From a bacterium (GTDB taxonomy: Bacteria; Joyebacterota; Joyebacteria; Joyebacterales; Joyebacteraceae), in assembly GCA_025774935.1 (NCBI GenBank), contig JALGZK010000001.1:1-64000 (forward strand): 64,000 nt of DNA, in the 5' to 3' direction. A model generated the notes under the pieces. That model made no database searches. It was not told where the DNA came from and worked only from the letters and a program-made list of their open reading frames with translations. Shown here in pieces: positions 24,235 to 32,363 of this stretch. A program made the translations under genes and the position numbers. The stretch's first letter is position 1. Every line of letters starts with the position of its first letter.

Positions 24235-24384
24235 CGCCGATGTTGACTTCGAGGCAGGCGCGAGGAGAATGGCGGACGAGGTGAACCGTGGCGGGGGTGA
24301 CGAGCCCGTCTGCGAGCTTGTGGACCTGCCCATCTTCCGCATACAGTGAGAGTACGTCTCCCGTTGGCGCTCCAGGGAGGAGAG

Positions 24385-24840
24385 ATGGGCAAGGCTGTCT
24401 TCAGTCACGTCAATCTGATAGCTGAGAACTGGGAGCTGCTCGCCGGCTTCTACCGAGACGTCTTCGGGTGCGAGATCATGCAGCCCGGGCGGGACCTGTC
24501 GGGCCCTGACCTGGATGCCATCACCGGGATTCCCGGAGCTCATCTCAAGGGGGCGCACCTCCGGCTGCCCGGGGCCGGAGCGGACGGCCCGACGCTCGAG
24601 GTGTTCGAGTACGAGCAGACCGGTTCCTCGGGACCGCGAGCAGTCAACCGGCCGGGCTTCGCCCACATCGCCTTCGAGGTGCCGGACTTAGCCGAGGCGA
24701 GGCAGGACGTTCTGGACAACGGAGGCTCGCCTCTGGGCGAGATCGTGCGGATGGCGGTTCGCGGGCGCGGGAGCCTCACTCTCGTGTACATGAGGGACCC
24801 CGAGGGCAACATCATCGAGCTCCTGTCGTGGGGTGAGTAG
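24385..24840 (+). CDS. VOC (glyoxalase/bleomycin-resistance) family protein
   Basis: 151 residues. The start FSHVNLIAENWELLAGFYRD and the second half GFAHIAFEVPDL with the terminal DPEGNIIELL are the two beta-alpha-beta-beta-beta modules of a VOC protein. The metal-type residues His (HVN), His (AHIAFE) and Glu (IIELL) are present, so a metal-dependent dioxygenase or lyase is possible. ATG 24385 follows AGGGAGGAG. Confidence 0.9.
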   Translation: MGKAVFSHVNLIAENWELLAGFYRDVFGCEIMQPGRDLSGPDLDAITGIPGAHLKGAHLRLPGAGADGPTLEVFEYEQTGSSGPRAVNRPGFAHIAFEVPDLAEARQDVLDNGGSPLGEIVRMAVRGRGSLTLVYMRDPEGNIIELLSWGE

Positions 24841-24861
24841 CCGAGCGGATCGGCGGGCGCC

Positions 24862-24890
24862 GCCCGACCAGCGAGCGCAGCTTGCCGACG
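24862..24890 (+). repeat. attC-29 remnant (left arm only)
   Basis: GCCCGAC (24862-24868) followed by CAGCGAGCGCAGCTTGCCGACG looks like the left arm GCCTAAC-TAGCGAATGCAGCTGACG. No right arm follows before the next start codon. Confidence 0.6.
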
Positions 24891-24915
24891 TAGACAGATG
24901 AGGAGGTATCGGACC

Positions 24916-25170
24916 GTGCCAGTTCGCATCGTCGTCACAGGCGGGAAGTGCCAGGGTGGCATCCACCCTGTCGGACAGGAGTTCGTCGTGGAGGGAGCCA
25001 CACCCGTAGGAGGCATGTGCGCGGACGCCTGGAACACCATCGCGCCCTACGTGATGACCTTGCGGCACGGCGGGAACCTCCCCTGGGCAGAACGAGACGG
25101 GATGGTCGAGATTCACTGTCCGGACCCGAAGGGCATAACGTTCCTGCTTGAGCGCATCGAGAGAGAGTGA
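24916..25170 (+). CDS. TIGR04076 family small protein
   Basis: 84 residues. VVTGGKCQGGIHPVGQEF, TPVGGMCADAWNTIAPYVM and HCPDPKGITFLLER fit this conserved family of roughly 80-100 residues that has two conserved Cys and no established function. GTG 24916 follows GAGGAGGT (24900-24907); ATG 24898 would overlap that ribosome site. Confidence 0.8.
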   Translation: MPVRIVVTGGKCQGGIHPVGQEFVVEGATPVGGMCADAWNTIAPYVMTLRHGGNLPWAERDGMVEIHCPDPKGITFLLERIERE

Positions 25171-25223
25171 GGCGCCGCCGCAGCGGTCGTCGTCAGTGTG
25201 AGGCGATCGCAACGGCAGTGAAG

Positions 25224-25248
25224 GCAGCGGAGCCGCGATCCGTTGGGC
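25224..25248 (+). repeat. attC-30 remnant (right arm only)
   Basis: GCAGCGGAGCCGCGATCC followed by GTTGGGC (25242-25248) matches the right arm of the other sites. The left arm cannot be recognised between 25171 and 25223. Confidence 0.6.
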
Positions 25249-25282
25249 GGGCCGTCCGACTCTGTGTGTGGGAGGCCGAGGA

Positions 25283-26203
25283 ATGCTGGCAGAGGTTCTC
25301 GCCAGGCTGGAGGCAATGGGGCACAGGGCGGCGGCAGTTCCGGTCGGACGCCTGGAGGAGCTTCGCGAACACTACGAAGAACTCTCCCGTCGCGGACTTC
25401 TCGATGAGCGCATCGCCCGGGACCTGCTGAACGGGCTCACGCTCCGCCCTCCGGAGGCAGTTCCCCGCGCCGGGAGTCTGCTCGTCGTTGCCACGACCGA
25501 GCCAGTGGTGTGCTGCACCTTCGGATGGCAGGGAAGTGACGTCCGGATTCCCATCCCTCCGACCTACCTCCAGTACCGCCGGAAGAGCGAAGAGGTTGAG
25601 CGGGCGCTGGCAGAGCAGCTGCCGAGGGAGTGCCATGTGACGTCCCTCCTCAACGCTCCTCACAAGCTCCTGGCGGTCCGAAGTGGCCTCGCACGCTACG
25701 GCAGGAACAACATCAGCTACATACCCGGCTTCGGCAGCTTCTACAGTCTGACGACGGTGTGCACGGACCTTCCGTGCGACGATGCGGAGTGGTCGGCCCC
25801 ATCGATGCTGCCGAGGTGCGAGAGGTGCACTAGCTGTGCTTCGGCCTGCCCGACGGGAGCGATACCCGAGGACCGCGTCCTTCTGAGGGGAGAGCTCTGC
25901 ATCACTTACTGGAACGAGAAGCCTGGAGACGTTCCCTTTCCCGGGTGGCTGGCCGGAGACTGGCACGATAGCCTCGTGGGGTGCCTGCACTGTCAGCTGG
26001 CCTGCCCGGAGAACGAGGCGGTTCTCGACCACCGGGAGACAGGTCCGAGCTTCACCGAGGACGAGACAGAGGTGCTGCTGTACGCCGACCGACCCGACGA
26101 CCTGCCGGACGATCTCACGGAGAAGCTCGAGAGCTGGGACTTGCTGGCCTGGCTGGGCGTTCTGCCCCGCAACCTGGCGGTGCACTTGCCCGGGGCCGAC
26201 TGA
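25283..26203 (+). CDS. Epoxyqueuosine reductase-like protein with two 4Fe-4S motifs
   Basis: 306 residues. An N-terminal domain with VGRLEELREHYEELSRRGLLDE precedes a ferredoxin-like part with CERCTSCASACPTGAI and, further on, CLHCQLACPEN, each able to hold a 4Fe-4S cluster. It resembles the QueG/reductive-dehalogenase iron-sulfur branch but is shorter than QueG. A close paralogue lies at 32364-33302. ATG 25283 follows GGAGG. Confidence 0.82.
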   Translation: MLAEVLARLEAMGHRAAAVPVGRLEELREHYEELSRRGLLDERIARDLLNGLTLRPPEAVPRAGSLLVVATTEPVVCCTFGWQGSDVRIPIPPTYLQYRRKSEEVERALAEQLPRECHVTSLLNAPHKLLAVRSGLARYGRNNISYIPGFGSFYSLTTVCTDLPCDDAEWSAPSMLPRCERCTSCASACPTGAIPEDRVLLRGELCITYWNEKPGDVPFPGWLAGDWHDSLVGCLHCQLACPENEAVLDHRETGPSFTEDETEVLLYADRPDDLPDDLTEKLESWDLLAWLGVLPRNLAVHLPGAD

Positions 26204-26208
26204 CGGAC

Positions 26209-26307
26209 GCCCGGCTGGCGCAGGCATCCGACGAGTCCGGATGTCGCGGCTCTGCAATCGCGCGACGTCGGTCACCTCTCCTGCAGGTGGCTCGCGGTTC
26301 GTGAGAC
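26209..26307 (+). repeat. attC-31 (99 bp, decayed)
   Basis: R'' GCCCGGC (26209-26215), R' GTGAGAC (26301-26307). It aligns over its full length with the 100-bp class (for example TCTGCAATCGCGCGAC for TCTGCATTCGCACAAC) but with many changes. Confidence 0.75.
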
Positions 26308-26324
26308 TGAGGGCGCTCGAAACG

Positions 26325-26843
26325 ATGCGACACGTGACGAGAAAGACGATCGCCTCACTTGCGCTCCTGGCGATGGTCGCGGGCTGCAGTCACGTTTATC
26401 AGCTGGATCCGACAGCGGACGACGCAGTCGATGAGGTGAATAGCGCGGTCGACGGCAAGACCGTTGACATCACGCTCGTGAACTCGACTGTGCTGTGGGC
26501 AGAGAGCGTCAGGGTCGCCGCTGATTCAACCCGATTCGTCGTGGTCGGACGCCCTTCGTACTCCCGGCCGCGGGGCTTCGACATCGGCGGAAGTCTGCCC
26601 ACGTCCGAGATCGAGTCCATTGCGATCAGGCGACACGGAAGAGGTGCGCTCGAGGGCGCCGCGTATGGTCTTCTGATCGGGATTCTTACGGGCGCGATCC
26701 TGGGGTCGAGAGATCCGTGGGTCACTGCTGAAGGTGGGGCCTATCTCATTGGTAGGGTCGGGCTTGCTACAGGCTTCGTCTACGGCAGCTTGGCGGGATC
26801 GAGGGACGTCTACGACTTCGCCAGTGCGGCCCGCGGGCGGTGA
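26325..26843 (+). CDS. Lipoprotein with glycine-rich C-terminal segment
   Basis: 172 residues. The lipoprotein signal ends LLAMVAGC. A beta-rich middle (VDITLVNSTVLWAESVRVAADS) leads to a Gly/Ala-rich hydrophobic stretch (EGAAYGLLIGILTGAILGSRD) like a glycine-zipper membrane segment. ATG 26325. No family recognised. Confidence 0.75.
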   Translation: MRHVTRKTIASLALLAMVAGCSHVYQLDPTADDAVDEVNSAVDGKTVDITLVNSTVLWAESVRVAADSTRFVVVGRPSYSRPRGFDIGGSLPTSEIESIAIRRHGRGALEGAAYGLLIGILTGAILGSRDPWVTAEGGAYLIGRVGLATGFVYGSLAGSRDVYDFASAARGR

Positions 26844-26955
26844 CGGGTCGCGGCTCTGATCGTATGAGCACCTGCAGTCGATGGGCAGGTGAAGCGAGGA
26901 CGGGGGAGCGCGTCCTTCGCGAGGAGACACCGTACTGGCATGGCTCCGATGTCGT

Positions 26956-27016
26956 GTCTGCCAGCACTGACGGCTTGGGCGCAATGACCGTGCAGCTGGG
27001 TTGCGGTTCGCCTGGC
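26956..27016 (+). repeat. attC-32 (61 bp, decayed)
   Basis: GTCTGCC (26956-26962), then ACTGACGGCTTGGGC, then the right arm GCAGCTGGGTTGCGGTTC and GCCTGGC (27010-27016). The left arm has lost several bases. The 112 bases between the upstream stop and this site hold no gene that I can support. Confidence 0.68.
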
Positions 27017-27068
27017 ATCGCAGGCGGGCCCTCGGAGTCAAGCGCGTCGGAACATCGAGGAGACACTG

Positions 27069-27560
27069 ATGCCCGTACTGAGGTTGCGACGAGCAGTGGG
27101 ATCCACCCTGGCAGTGATTCTGGCGGCCGCTGCCCTGCATGGTCTCGGCGGGTGCGGGGACTTCGTCACTTGTGAGAACTCCTGGCACAGCAGCGATCGA
27201 ATCGGAGTGGTCGTGAGTCTCTCCGTGCCCGACACGATAGCGACGCGCGATACCCTCCGAGTGGACCTGGAGGTTCGTCTTGAGTCCAGCGTTTACTCGG
27301 AGTACAGGTACACGCAGGTCTATCGGGACGTGGACTACGCGACGATCACGCCAGTCGTGGAGCTGGTGGAGTACGCCGGCACGTGCGATCCCCCGTCGAT
27401 GGGGGACCCGTATGAAGTGAGTGTCCAGTCGGAGCTGGCCCCGTCGTTCCCCGAGGGGCCTTTCGAGGTCAGGATCCGCCAGCCGGCGGACTCCGTTCTG
27501 GTGCGAGTGGTCCAGGTCGTCGACGCCACTGCCGAGGGCGTCGTCACGGAGCCGCACTAG
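27069..27560 (+). CDS. Lipoprotein, related to the one at 10486-10926
   Basis: 163 residues with signal ending GLGGC. A single beta-sandwich-like domain (VVSLSVPDTIATRDTLRVDLEV and FEVRIRQPADSVLVRVVQ) with an internal Cys, like the lipoprotein at 10486-10926. ATG 27069 follows GAGGAGAC. Its TAG stop directly follows the attC-33 R'' box. Function unknown. Confidence 0.75.
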   Translation: MPVLRLRRAVGSTLAVILAAAALHGLGGCGDFVTCENSWHSSDRIGVVVSLSVPDTIATRDTLRVDLEVRLESSVYSEYRYTQVYRDVDYATITPVVELVEYAGTCDPPSMGDPYEVSVQSELAPSFPEGPFEVRIRQPADSVLVRVVQVVDATAEGVVTEPH

Positions 27561-27665
27561 CGAACGCACACGGCGGGTGAGCATCTCGCGGGAGCCGAAG
27601 AGGACTGCCAGCGACGCCGGCGCCCCTCGACGGGACATGTCGCAGGTGGTTCGCGTCCGTCAGGC
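27551..27665 (+). repeat. attC-33 (115 bp, decayed)
   Basis: R'' GCCGCAC (27551-27557), R' GTCAGGC (27659-27665). The left arm TAGCGAACGCACACGG and the right arm GTCGCAGGTGGTTCGCGTCC remain clear. Confidence 0.75.
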
Positions 27666-27710
27666 CGTCCCGATGCGCTCGGCAAGACTGTGGGGCGCGC
27701 AGGAGGTTCC

Positions 27711-28196
27711 GTGAGTCCGGAAGTCCGTCAGGCTCGCGACACCGACGTCGATGCGCTTGTCGAGCTCACGCTCCTCACGTTCGTCCCGGTGTTCGACTCC
27801 TTCCTCAAGCTTCTCGGACCGGCCATCTTCGAGACGATCTGGCCTGACTGGAGGCAGAGTCAGCGACAGGCCGTCGAGGACCTCTTGTGCGACGCGAGCG
27901 ACAGCGTTGTGTTGGTGGCCGAGTTGAACAACGTCCCGGTCGGGTTCGTCGCGTACGAGGTTCGTCCCGAGGGCGACACAGGGGAGATTCTACTTCTGGC
28001 CGTTCATCCCGACCATCAGAGTCGCGGGATCGGCACCCTCCTGAACGAGCGAGCGCTCGATGGGATGAAGAGGGCCGGTGTGAAGCTGGCCATCGTCGAC
28101 ACAGGCGGCGAGTCCTCGCACGCGCCCGCACGCAGATCGTACGAGAAGGCGGGGTTCACCGCTCTGCCCCTGGTTCGGCATTTCAAGAAGCTGTAG
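27711..28196 (+). CDS. GNAT family N-acetyltransferase
   Basis: 161 residues. ILLLAVHPDHQSRGIGTLL is the acetyl-CoA loop, followed by LAIVDTGGESSHAPARRSYEKAGF. The N-terminal helices (TLLTFVPVFDSFLK) are longer than in minimal GNATs. GTG 27711 follows AGGAGGTTCC. Acceptor unknown. Confidence 0.9.
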   Translation: MSPEVRQARDTDVDALVELTLLTFVPVFDSFLKLLGPAIFETIWPDWRQSQRQAVEDLLCDASDSVVLVAELNNVPVGFVAYEVRPEGDTGEILLLAVHPDHQSRGIGTLLNERALDGMKRAGVKLAIVDTGGESSHAPARRSYEKAGFTALPLVRHFKKL

Positions 28197-28243
28197 CTGG
28201 TGCCCGCCTCGCCAGCCGGTGAGCACCGGAGGAGCCTCACGCA

Positions 28244-28284
28244 GTCCGACCGGCGAGCGCGGGCGAGCGCGCCTCGCTGGCACA
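28244..28284 (+). repeat. Possible last attC trace (attC-34)
   Basis: GTCCGAC (28244-28250) followed by CGGCGAGCGC resembles the left arm of attC-27. GCGCCTCGCTGGC nearby could be a remnant right arm. The similarity is weak and may be chance. Confidence 0.35.
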
Positions 28285-28313
28285 GGTGGAGGTGCTGGGA
28301 GGTGACGAGGAAC

Positions 28314-28997
28314 GTGGCACCGGAGAGCCGTGCTGAAGGCCCGTTCGACCGGTACAAGGCGAGCAGTTACAGGGCCTACAACGACAAGCTCCCCGAGCGG
28401 TACGACACGTCGATAGCAGTTCGGCTATTCCGGGTCTCCGCGATGGACGACTTCGTCCTCGGACAGCTCGGTCCTGACCTCGGGGCTCTGGCGATCCTGG
28501 ACGTGGGCTGCGCGACAGGGCGCCTGCTGGATCGTCTGGCGTCCGCCGGGGCACGGCAGCTCGCCGGTTCCGACCTGGCCCCGCGCATTCTGGAGGTGGC
28601 GCGGGCGAAGCTCGCTCGACGAGGAGTCGACATTGATCTTCGGGCGGCCGACGCGGAGACTTCGCTGCCGTGGCCGTCCGGCACGTTCGACGTGGTCACG
28701 CTGACGGGAGTGCTGCATCACTTCGTCCATCCGCTCATGGCGCTTGGGGAGGTATCGCGCGTGCTCCGGCTCGGGGGGCGCCTGATCGTGTCGGACGCGT
28801 GCTTCTTTCCGCCGCTGCGCGAGTTCCTCAACCTGTGTCTCCGAGTCCACCCGCACGAGGGAGACCATCGCTTCTTCGCCCTCGATGAGACCGGCGAGCT
28901 GCTGCGGTCAGGCGGTTGGGACGTGATAGTCCTCCGGAGACTCAGCTGGTGGTCGTGCGGTGTCGTCGGAGTTCTCCCGCAAAGGGGAGAGTCATGA
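28314..28997 (+). CDS. Class I SAM-dependent methyltransferase
   Basis: 227 residues. ILDVGCATGRLLDRLA is motif I, GSDLAPRIL motif II, SGTFDVVTLTGVLHHF motif IV and VLRLGGRLIVSDACFF the post-IV loop. The substrate is unknown. GTG 28314 is chosen; GTG 28302 in the same frame is possible. Its stop overlaps the start of the next gene (ATGA), so the two are translationally coupled. Confidence 0.85.
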   Translation: MAPESRAEGPFDRYKASSYRAYNDKLPERYDTSIAVRLFRVSAMDDFVLGQLGPDLGALAILDVGCATGRLLDRLASAGARQLAGSDLAPRILEVARAKLARRGVDIDLRAADAETSLPWPSGTFDVVTLTGVLHHFVHPLMALGEVSRVLRLGGRLIVSDACFFPPLREFLNLCLRVHPHEGDHRFFALDETGELLRSGGWDVIVLRRLSWWSCGVVGVLPQRGES

Positions 28998-29863
28998 ATG
29001 GGGGCCCGTTCGTTCTACTGGTCGGGCTGTTCCTGCTGAGCCTCGCAGCCTCTCCCGCCGAGGCCCAGGAGGATCTCGCAGTACCTGGCCCGGTCGAGCA
29101 TGTCTACGCGGTCCGCGACACGGTGGAGCTCAGGGCCTACGTGTTCTCACCCTCCGACCGAGGCGACGACACAAGCGGCATCGTGCTCTTCCACGGCGGT
29201 CGCTGGCACATCGGAGACGCGAGGTGGGCGTTCTCCGCCGCGCGCCACTTCGCGGAGAAGGGGATGGTCGCCGTCTCCGCCCAGTACCGACTCTCGGATC
29301 AGGGCGCCGTGACGCCCCTCGAGGCCATGGACGACGCGCGCGACGTCATCCTCTGGATGCGCGCCAACGCCGACTCCCTCGGAATCGACACGGGGCGCGT
29401 CGCGGCGTACGGCTGGTCGGCAGGAGCGCATCTGGCAGCGTGTGCGGCGATCTTCGAAGAGGCTGACTCGGACTCGATCCTCAGTAGCTCGCCGGACGCC
29501 CTCGTCCTCAAGTCACCCGCGGTCTCGCTTGTCGGTGACCGGTGGTTCCAGCGACTGCTCGGGGAGGGGGCGGACGCGAGCGATGCCTCGCCCGACGAAC
29601 ACGTCCGCCCCGGGCTGCCGCCGGTCCTGATCCTGCAGGGCGATGTGGATACGGTGAAGCCGCTGGCCTGAGCGGTACGGTTCTGCGAGCGCCTGCGTGC
29701 GGCGGGCAATGACTGCGAGCTCGAAGTGTACGAGGGGTACGGCCATCTGTTTACCCCGGCGGGGATTCCGGACGACGGCGTGCCGCAGTCCGATCCGGAC
29801 ATCGAAGCCGCAGCTTCGGGAAGGACGGACGAGTTCCTGAGGTCGCTCGGCTTCATGAGATGA
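28994..29863 (+). pseudogene. Exported alpha/beta hydrolase interrupted by in-frame TGA
   Basis: The first frame runs from ATG 28994 (overlapping the previous stop) to TGA 29669-29671, 225 residues with a signal peptide, an HGGRWH oxyanion block, the GWSAGAH nucleophile elbow and the acid region LQGDVDTVKP. The catalytic His lies after the TGA, in YEGYGHLF of a frame that stays open to TGA 29861-29863. Related esterases usually have Gly, Glu or Gln at the TGA position, not Cys, and no GGT-loop hairpin follows. I read this as a nonsense mutation rather than selenocysteine. Confidence 0.7.
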
Positions 29864-29897
29864 GGCGCGAGGTCGGGCCGAAGAGGGAGGTGACCGC

Positions 29898-30407
29898 ATG
29901 CCGATCCGCACGATCGCGACGCTGCTCGCGTTGACCGCCCTGCTCCTGCCGGCTTCCTCACCGAGGGCGTCCGAGCAGGAGGCGACAGCGGAGACCGCGG
30001 CAGAGACCCGCGTCGCGGAGTTCACCGGCGAGCTGCTGCCGGTCTTCTTCGTGACGGACGTGATGCGAAGTGCGGAGTTCTACCTGGCCCTTGGGTTCGA
30101 GTTCAGACACTTCTTCGACTACGCGTCTGGTGAAGAGGTAGAGGAGTGGCTCAGCGACGAGCCGCCGATGTGGGCGCTGATGGCAGCCGGCTCTCAGACC
30201 TTCGCCCTTCACCGCATCCCGGACAGCGCGGACCTTGTGGTCGGCGGGATGCGTCACTACTTCCTCATGCCGGACGTCGAGAGTCACTACGAGCGGGTCG
30301 GGGCGCTGGGCATCGAGACGGGCGAACTGGCTGACCGGCCGTGGATGAAGCTGTTCTCGGTGACGGATCCGGACGGCCATCTGATCTTCTTCGGCACCGA
30401 GAAGTGA
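29898..30407 (+). CDS. Exported VOC-family protein
   Basis: 169 residues with an N-terminal signal peptide (LLLPASSPRAS). The mature domain has VFFVTDVMRSAEFYLALGF and ends VTDPDGHLIFFGTE, the VOC fold. Export is unusual for VOC proteins. ATG 29898 follows AGGGAGGTGACC. Substrate unknown. Confidence 0.82.
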   Translation: MPIRTIATLLALTALLLPASSPRASEQEATAETAAETRVAEFTGELLPVFFVTDVMRSAEFYLALGFEFRHFFDYASGEEVEEWLSDEPPMWALMAAGSQTFALHRIPDSADLVVGGMRHYFLMPDVESHYERVGALGIETGELADRPWMKLFSVTDPDGHLIFFGTEK

Positions 30408-30548
30408 CGCTCGGCAGGGGCGGCGGCACCGACGACGCAGCGGCCTCGCTTCCGGCAGCGCGGTCCAGGCCCGCGCCGGGCGCGACCGGTCGGCGAGGAA
30501 CCGTCGCGCTCTCGCTGTCCGGAAGCAGAACCTCGACGGAGCGACCCG

Positions 30549-31142
30549 ATGGAAGACGAGGCCGACCGCCTCTTCGAAGAACTCGATGAGGACTGCCACC
30601 GCACCGGCGGACCCGACCTGCACGCATCGCTCACCGTGCGACCAGCCACCTCGCAGGATGCCGAACCACTCGGGCGGTTGTCGGCGGAGCGGGAGGGCGG
30701 CGATGCGGGGGAGCACCGGGCTGCCTTCACGCGTGCAATAGAGAGCGACGAGCACGGACGCAGCTCGCTCGTCCTGGTTGCCGAAGTCGAGGGCGACGTC
30801 GTAGGCTTCGGGAAGGCGAGGCATCTCGGGGAGTCGCGTTCGGAACAGGGGGATGTCGCTCCGGAAGGATGGTATCTCACGGGCGTAGTCGTCGACTCGC
30901 GATTCCGGCGGCGGGGAGTGGGCTCGCGGCTGACCGCGGAGCGACTGAAGTGGATCTCGGAGAGGAGCCGCTTCGCACACTACTTCTCGAACGCGAGGAA
31001 CCCCGTCAGCATCGCGCTTCATGCGCGGTTCGGATTCGTGGAGGTGGCCCGAGGCTCCGAGTTCGCGGGCGTGACCTTCGTCGGAGGCGAGGGAGTCCTC
31101 TTCCGGGCGGACCTCACCGGAGACGACGAGAGAATCCCCTAG
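30549..31142 (+). CDS. GNAT family N-acetyltransferase
   Basis: 197 residues. GVVVDSRFRRRGVGSRLT is the acetyl-CoA loop, followed by YFSNARNPVSIALHARFGF. ATG 30549 lies in a long acidic N-terminal region. The 141 bases before it hold no gene or clear attC trace. Confidence 0.87.
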   Translation: MEDEADRLFEELDEDCHRTGGPDLHASLTVRPATSQDAEPLGRLSAEREGGDAGEHRAAFTRAIESDEHGRSSLVLVAEVEGDVVGFGKARHLGESRSEQGDVAPEGWYLTGVVVDSRFRRRGVGSRLTAERLKWISERSRFAHYFSNARNPVSIALHARFGFVEVARGSEFAGVTFVGGEGVLFRADLTGDDERIP

Positions 31143-31157
31143 GCAGAGAGGCAACGA

Positions 31158-31535
31158 GTGCAGATACTCAGGCGCGAGGGAGCTCCGCGGTACGTTCGGA
31201 AGGCAGGCATCGTCTCCTTCCTTCTTGTGTCTCCCCGGACCTCCGCCGCAGAACACCTCACGACGACGCTCGTCGAGATCGACCCCGGCGGCGAACAGCG
31301 CGTGCACAGCCATCCGCCGGAACAGGTGTACTTCATTCTGGCCGGGTCGGGTCTCATGACCGTCGGTGCAGAGACGGAGACGGTGACCGCCGGCGACTGC
31401 ATTCTGGTGCAGTCGGGGGAGGCACACGGTCTCCGCAACAACGGCGAGAGCGTTCTTCAGTACTTTAGCGCCACGGCGCCGTCGTTCACGGCCGAGCAGC
31501 TGAAGGAGTGGTGGCCCCTCGAGAGCGGGGAGTAG
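31158..31535 (+). CDS. Cupin-domain protein
   Basis: 125 residues. Cupin motif 1 is IDPGGEQRVHSHPPEQVYFILAG and motif 2 is AGDCILVQSGEAHGLRN, giving the His/His/Glu/His metal set. GTG 31158, 16 bases after the previous stop. Function not predictable. Confidence 0.88.
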   Translation: MQILRREGAPRYVRKAGIVSFLLVSPRTSAAEHLTTTLVEIDPGGEQRVHSHPPEQVYFILAGSGLMTVGAETETVTAGDCILVQSGEAHGLRNNGESVLQYFSATAPSFTAEQLKEWWPLESGE

Positions 31536-31591
31536 TGCCGGGCGACCGGCAGAGCAACCGTTCGAACGGATCGTGTCCGAGAGGAGGTCTC

Positions 31592-32311
31592 GTGCGGCAG
31601 ACCATTGTCGTCATGATGTTCCTGGCGCTGGCGGCGTGCGCCTCCGGGCAGACGGACGTCCCGGTGAGTGGCGCGGCGGAGGTCGCCGGACCGGCCGATG
31701 TCGTCGCGGCGCGCCGAGAGTCGACCGTGACGAGGATCGGGTCGCAGCAAGAGGCGTACGGTGTCGGCTACATCGCCAATAACATGATGGGCTGCTCGCT
31801 CAACGACGCGACGACGGCAGCGTACTACTCGAACGCCTTCGGTGCCGCCGAGGCCGCCTGGGCGGTCTGGTCGCTGGACGCCATCCCGGGCAACGCGGAG
31901 GTCATTCGTGTGGTGATCGAGCACAACCTGTGGCCGGACCCCTCGAACGAGCCCGAGCTCGAGACCGTGTATGCGGGACTCGGCAACGTGCCCCTCCCGC
32001 CGCCCGCCTGCGAGGAGCTCTGGGGGCAGCTGTTCAGCGGGCCCGTGTACGCCCAGGTTCCGATGGGGACGTCCGACGGCCTGCGCAGCCACGAACTCGG
32101 GGGGAGCGTGATCGACGACGTCGAGCGGCTGCTCGGGGACAGGGCTCTCTTCGCCGTCGCGATCAGGACTCTGATCACCGTCTATCCCACGGGCAGGGCT
32201 GAGCTGCCGGGATGGTCGGCGGGCGGTGTGGACCTGCTCGTGACCTGGAGGGACCCGAGCCCCGTGGACGTTGCCAGCTGGGGCAGCATCAAGGCGCTCT
32301 TCAGGGAGTAG
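31592..32311 (+). CDS. Lipoprotein ending in the W-x-x-I-K tail
   Basis: 239 residues from GTG 31592 after GAGAGGAGG. The signal ends LALAAC. The mature part has a beta-rich region with VYPTGRAELPGWSAGGVDLLV, and the C-terminus is SWGSIKALFRE, the tail shared with proteins at 19591, 36087 and 36902. I do not recognise the main domain. The tail follows a linker and looks like an added signal. Confidence 0.72.
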   Translation: MRQTIVVMMFLALAACASGQTDVPVSGAAEVAGPADVVAARRESTVTRIGSQQEAYGVGYIANNMMGCSLNDATTAAYYSNAFGAAEAAWAVWSLDAIPGNAEVIRVVIEHNLWPDPSNEPELETVYAGLGNVPLPPPACEELWGQLFSGPVYAQVPMGTSDGLRSHELGGSVIDDVERLLGDRALFAVAIRTLITVYPTGRAELPGWSAGGVDLLVTWRDPSPVDVASWGSIKALFRE

Positions 32312-32363
32312 CCGTGCGGTGATCCCGCAGGGCCGGCCGACTCCTACGGAGGACACTCGACAC

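Larger units (their letters stand above)
1..28284 (+). mobile_element. Integron gene-cassette array (distal part; integrase and attI not in window)
   Basis: About 34 attC or attC-like sites separate mostly single genes that all point rightwards. Each good site starts with a GCCTAAC-like R'' box, has an L'' box GCGAAT with an extra unpaired G, a CAGCTG core on both arms, an L' box ATTCGC and a GTTAGGC-like R' box. This polarity is that of cassettes inserted rightwards from an attI beyond position 1. The attC sites are closely related to one another, as in sedentary chromosomal integrons. They degrade progressively from about 16.5 kb onward and the last trace is near 28.28 kb. No integrase gene is present. 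Confidence 0.95.

Noticed and set aside
24270-24349. Small open frame between the SDR and VOC genes
   Set aside because: 26 codons without a usable ribosome site spacing; it may be the remnant of a gene, but there is no homology to support it.
29669-29671. Selenocysteine at the TGA of the alpha/beta hydrolase
   Set aside because: No GGT-loop hairpin follows and related hydrolases do not have Cys there as far as I know; kept as a probable nonsense mutation.
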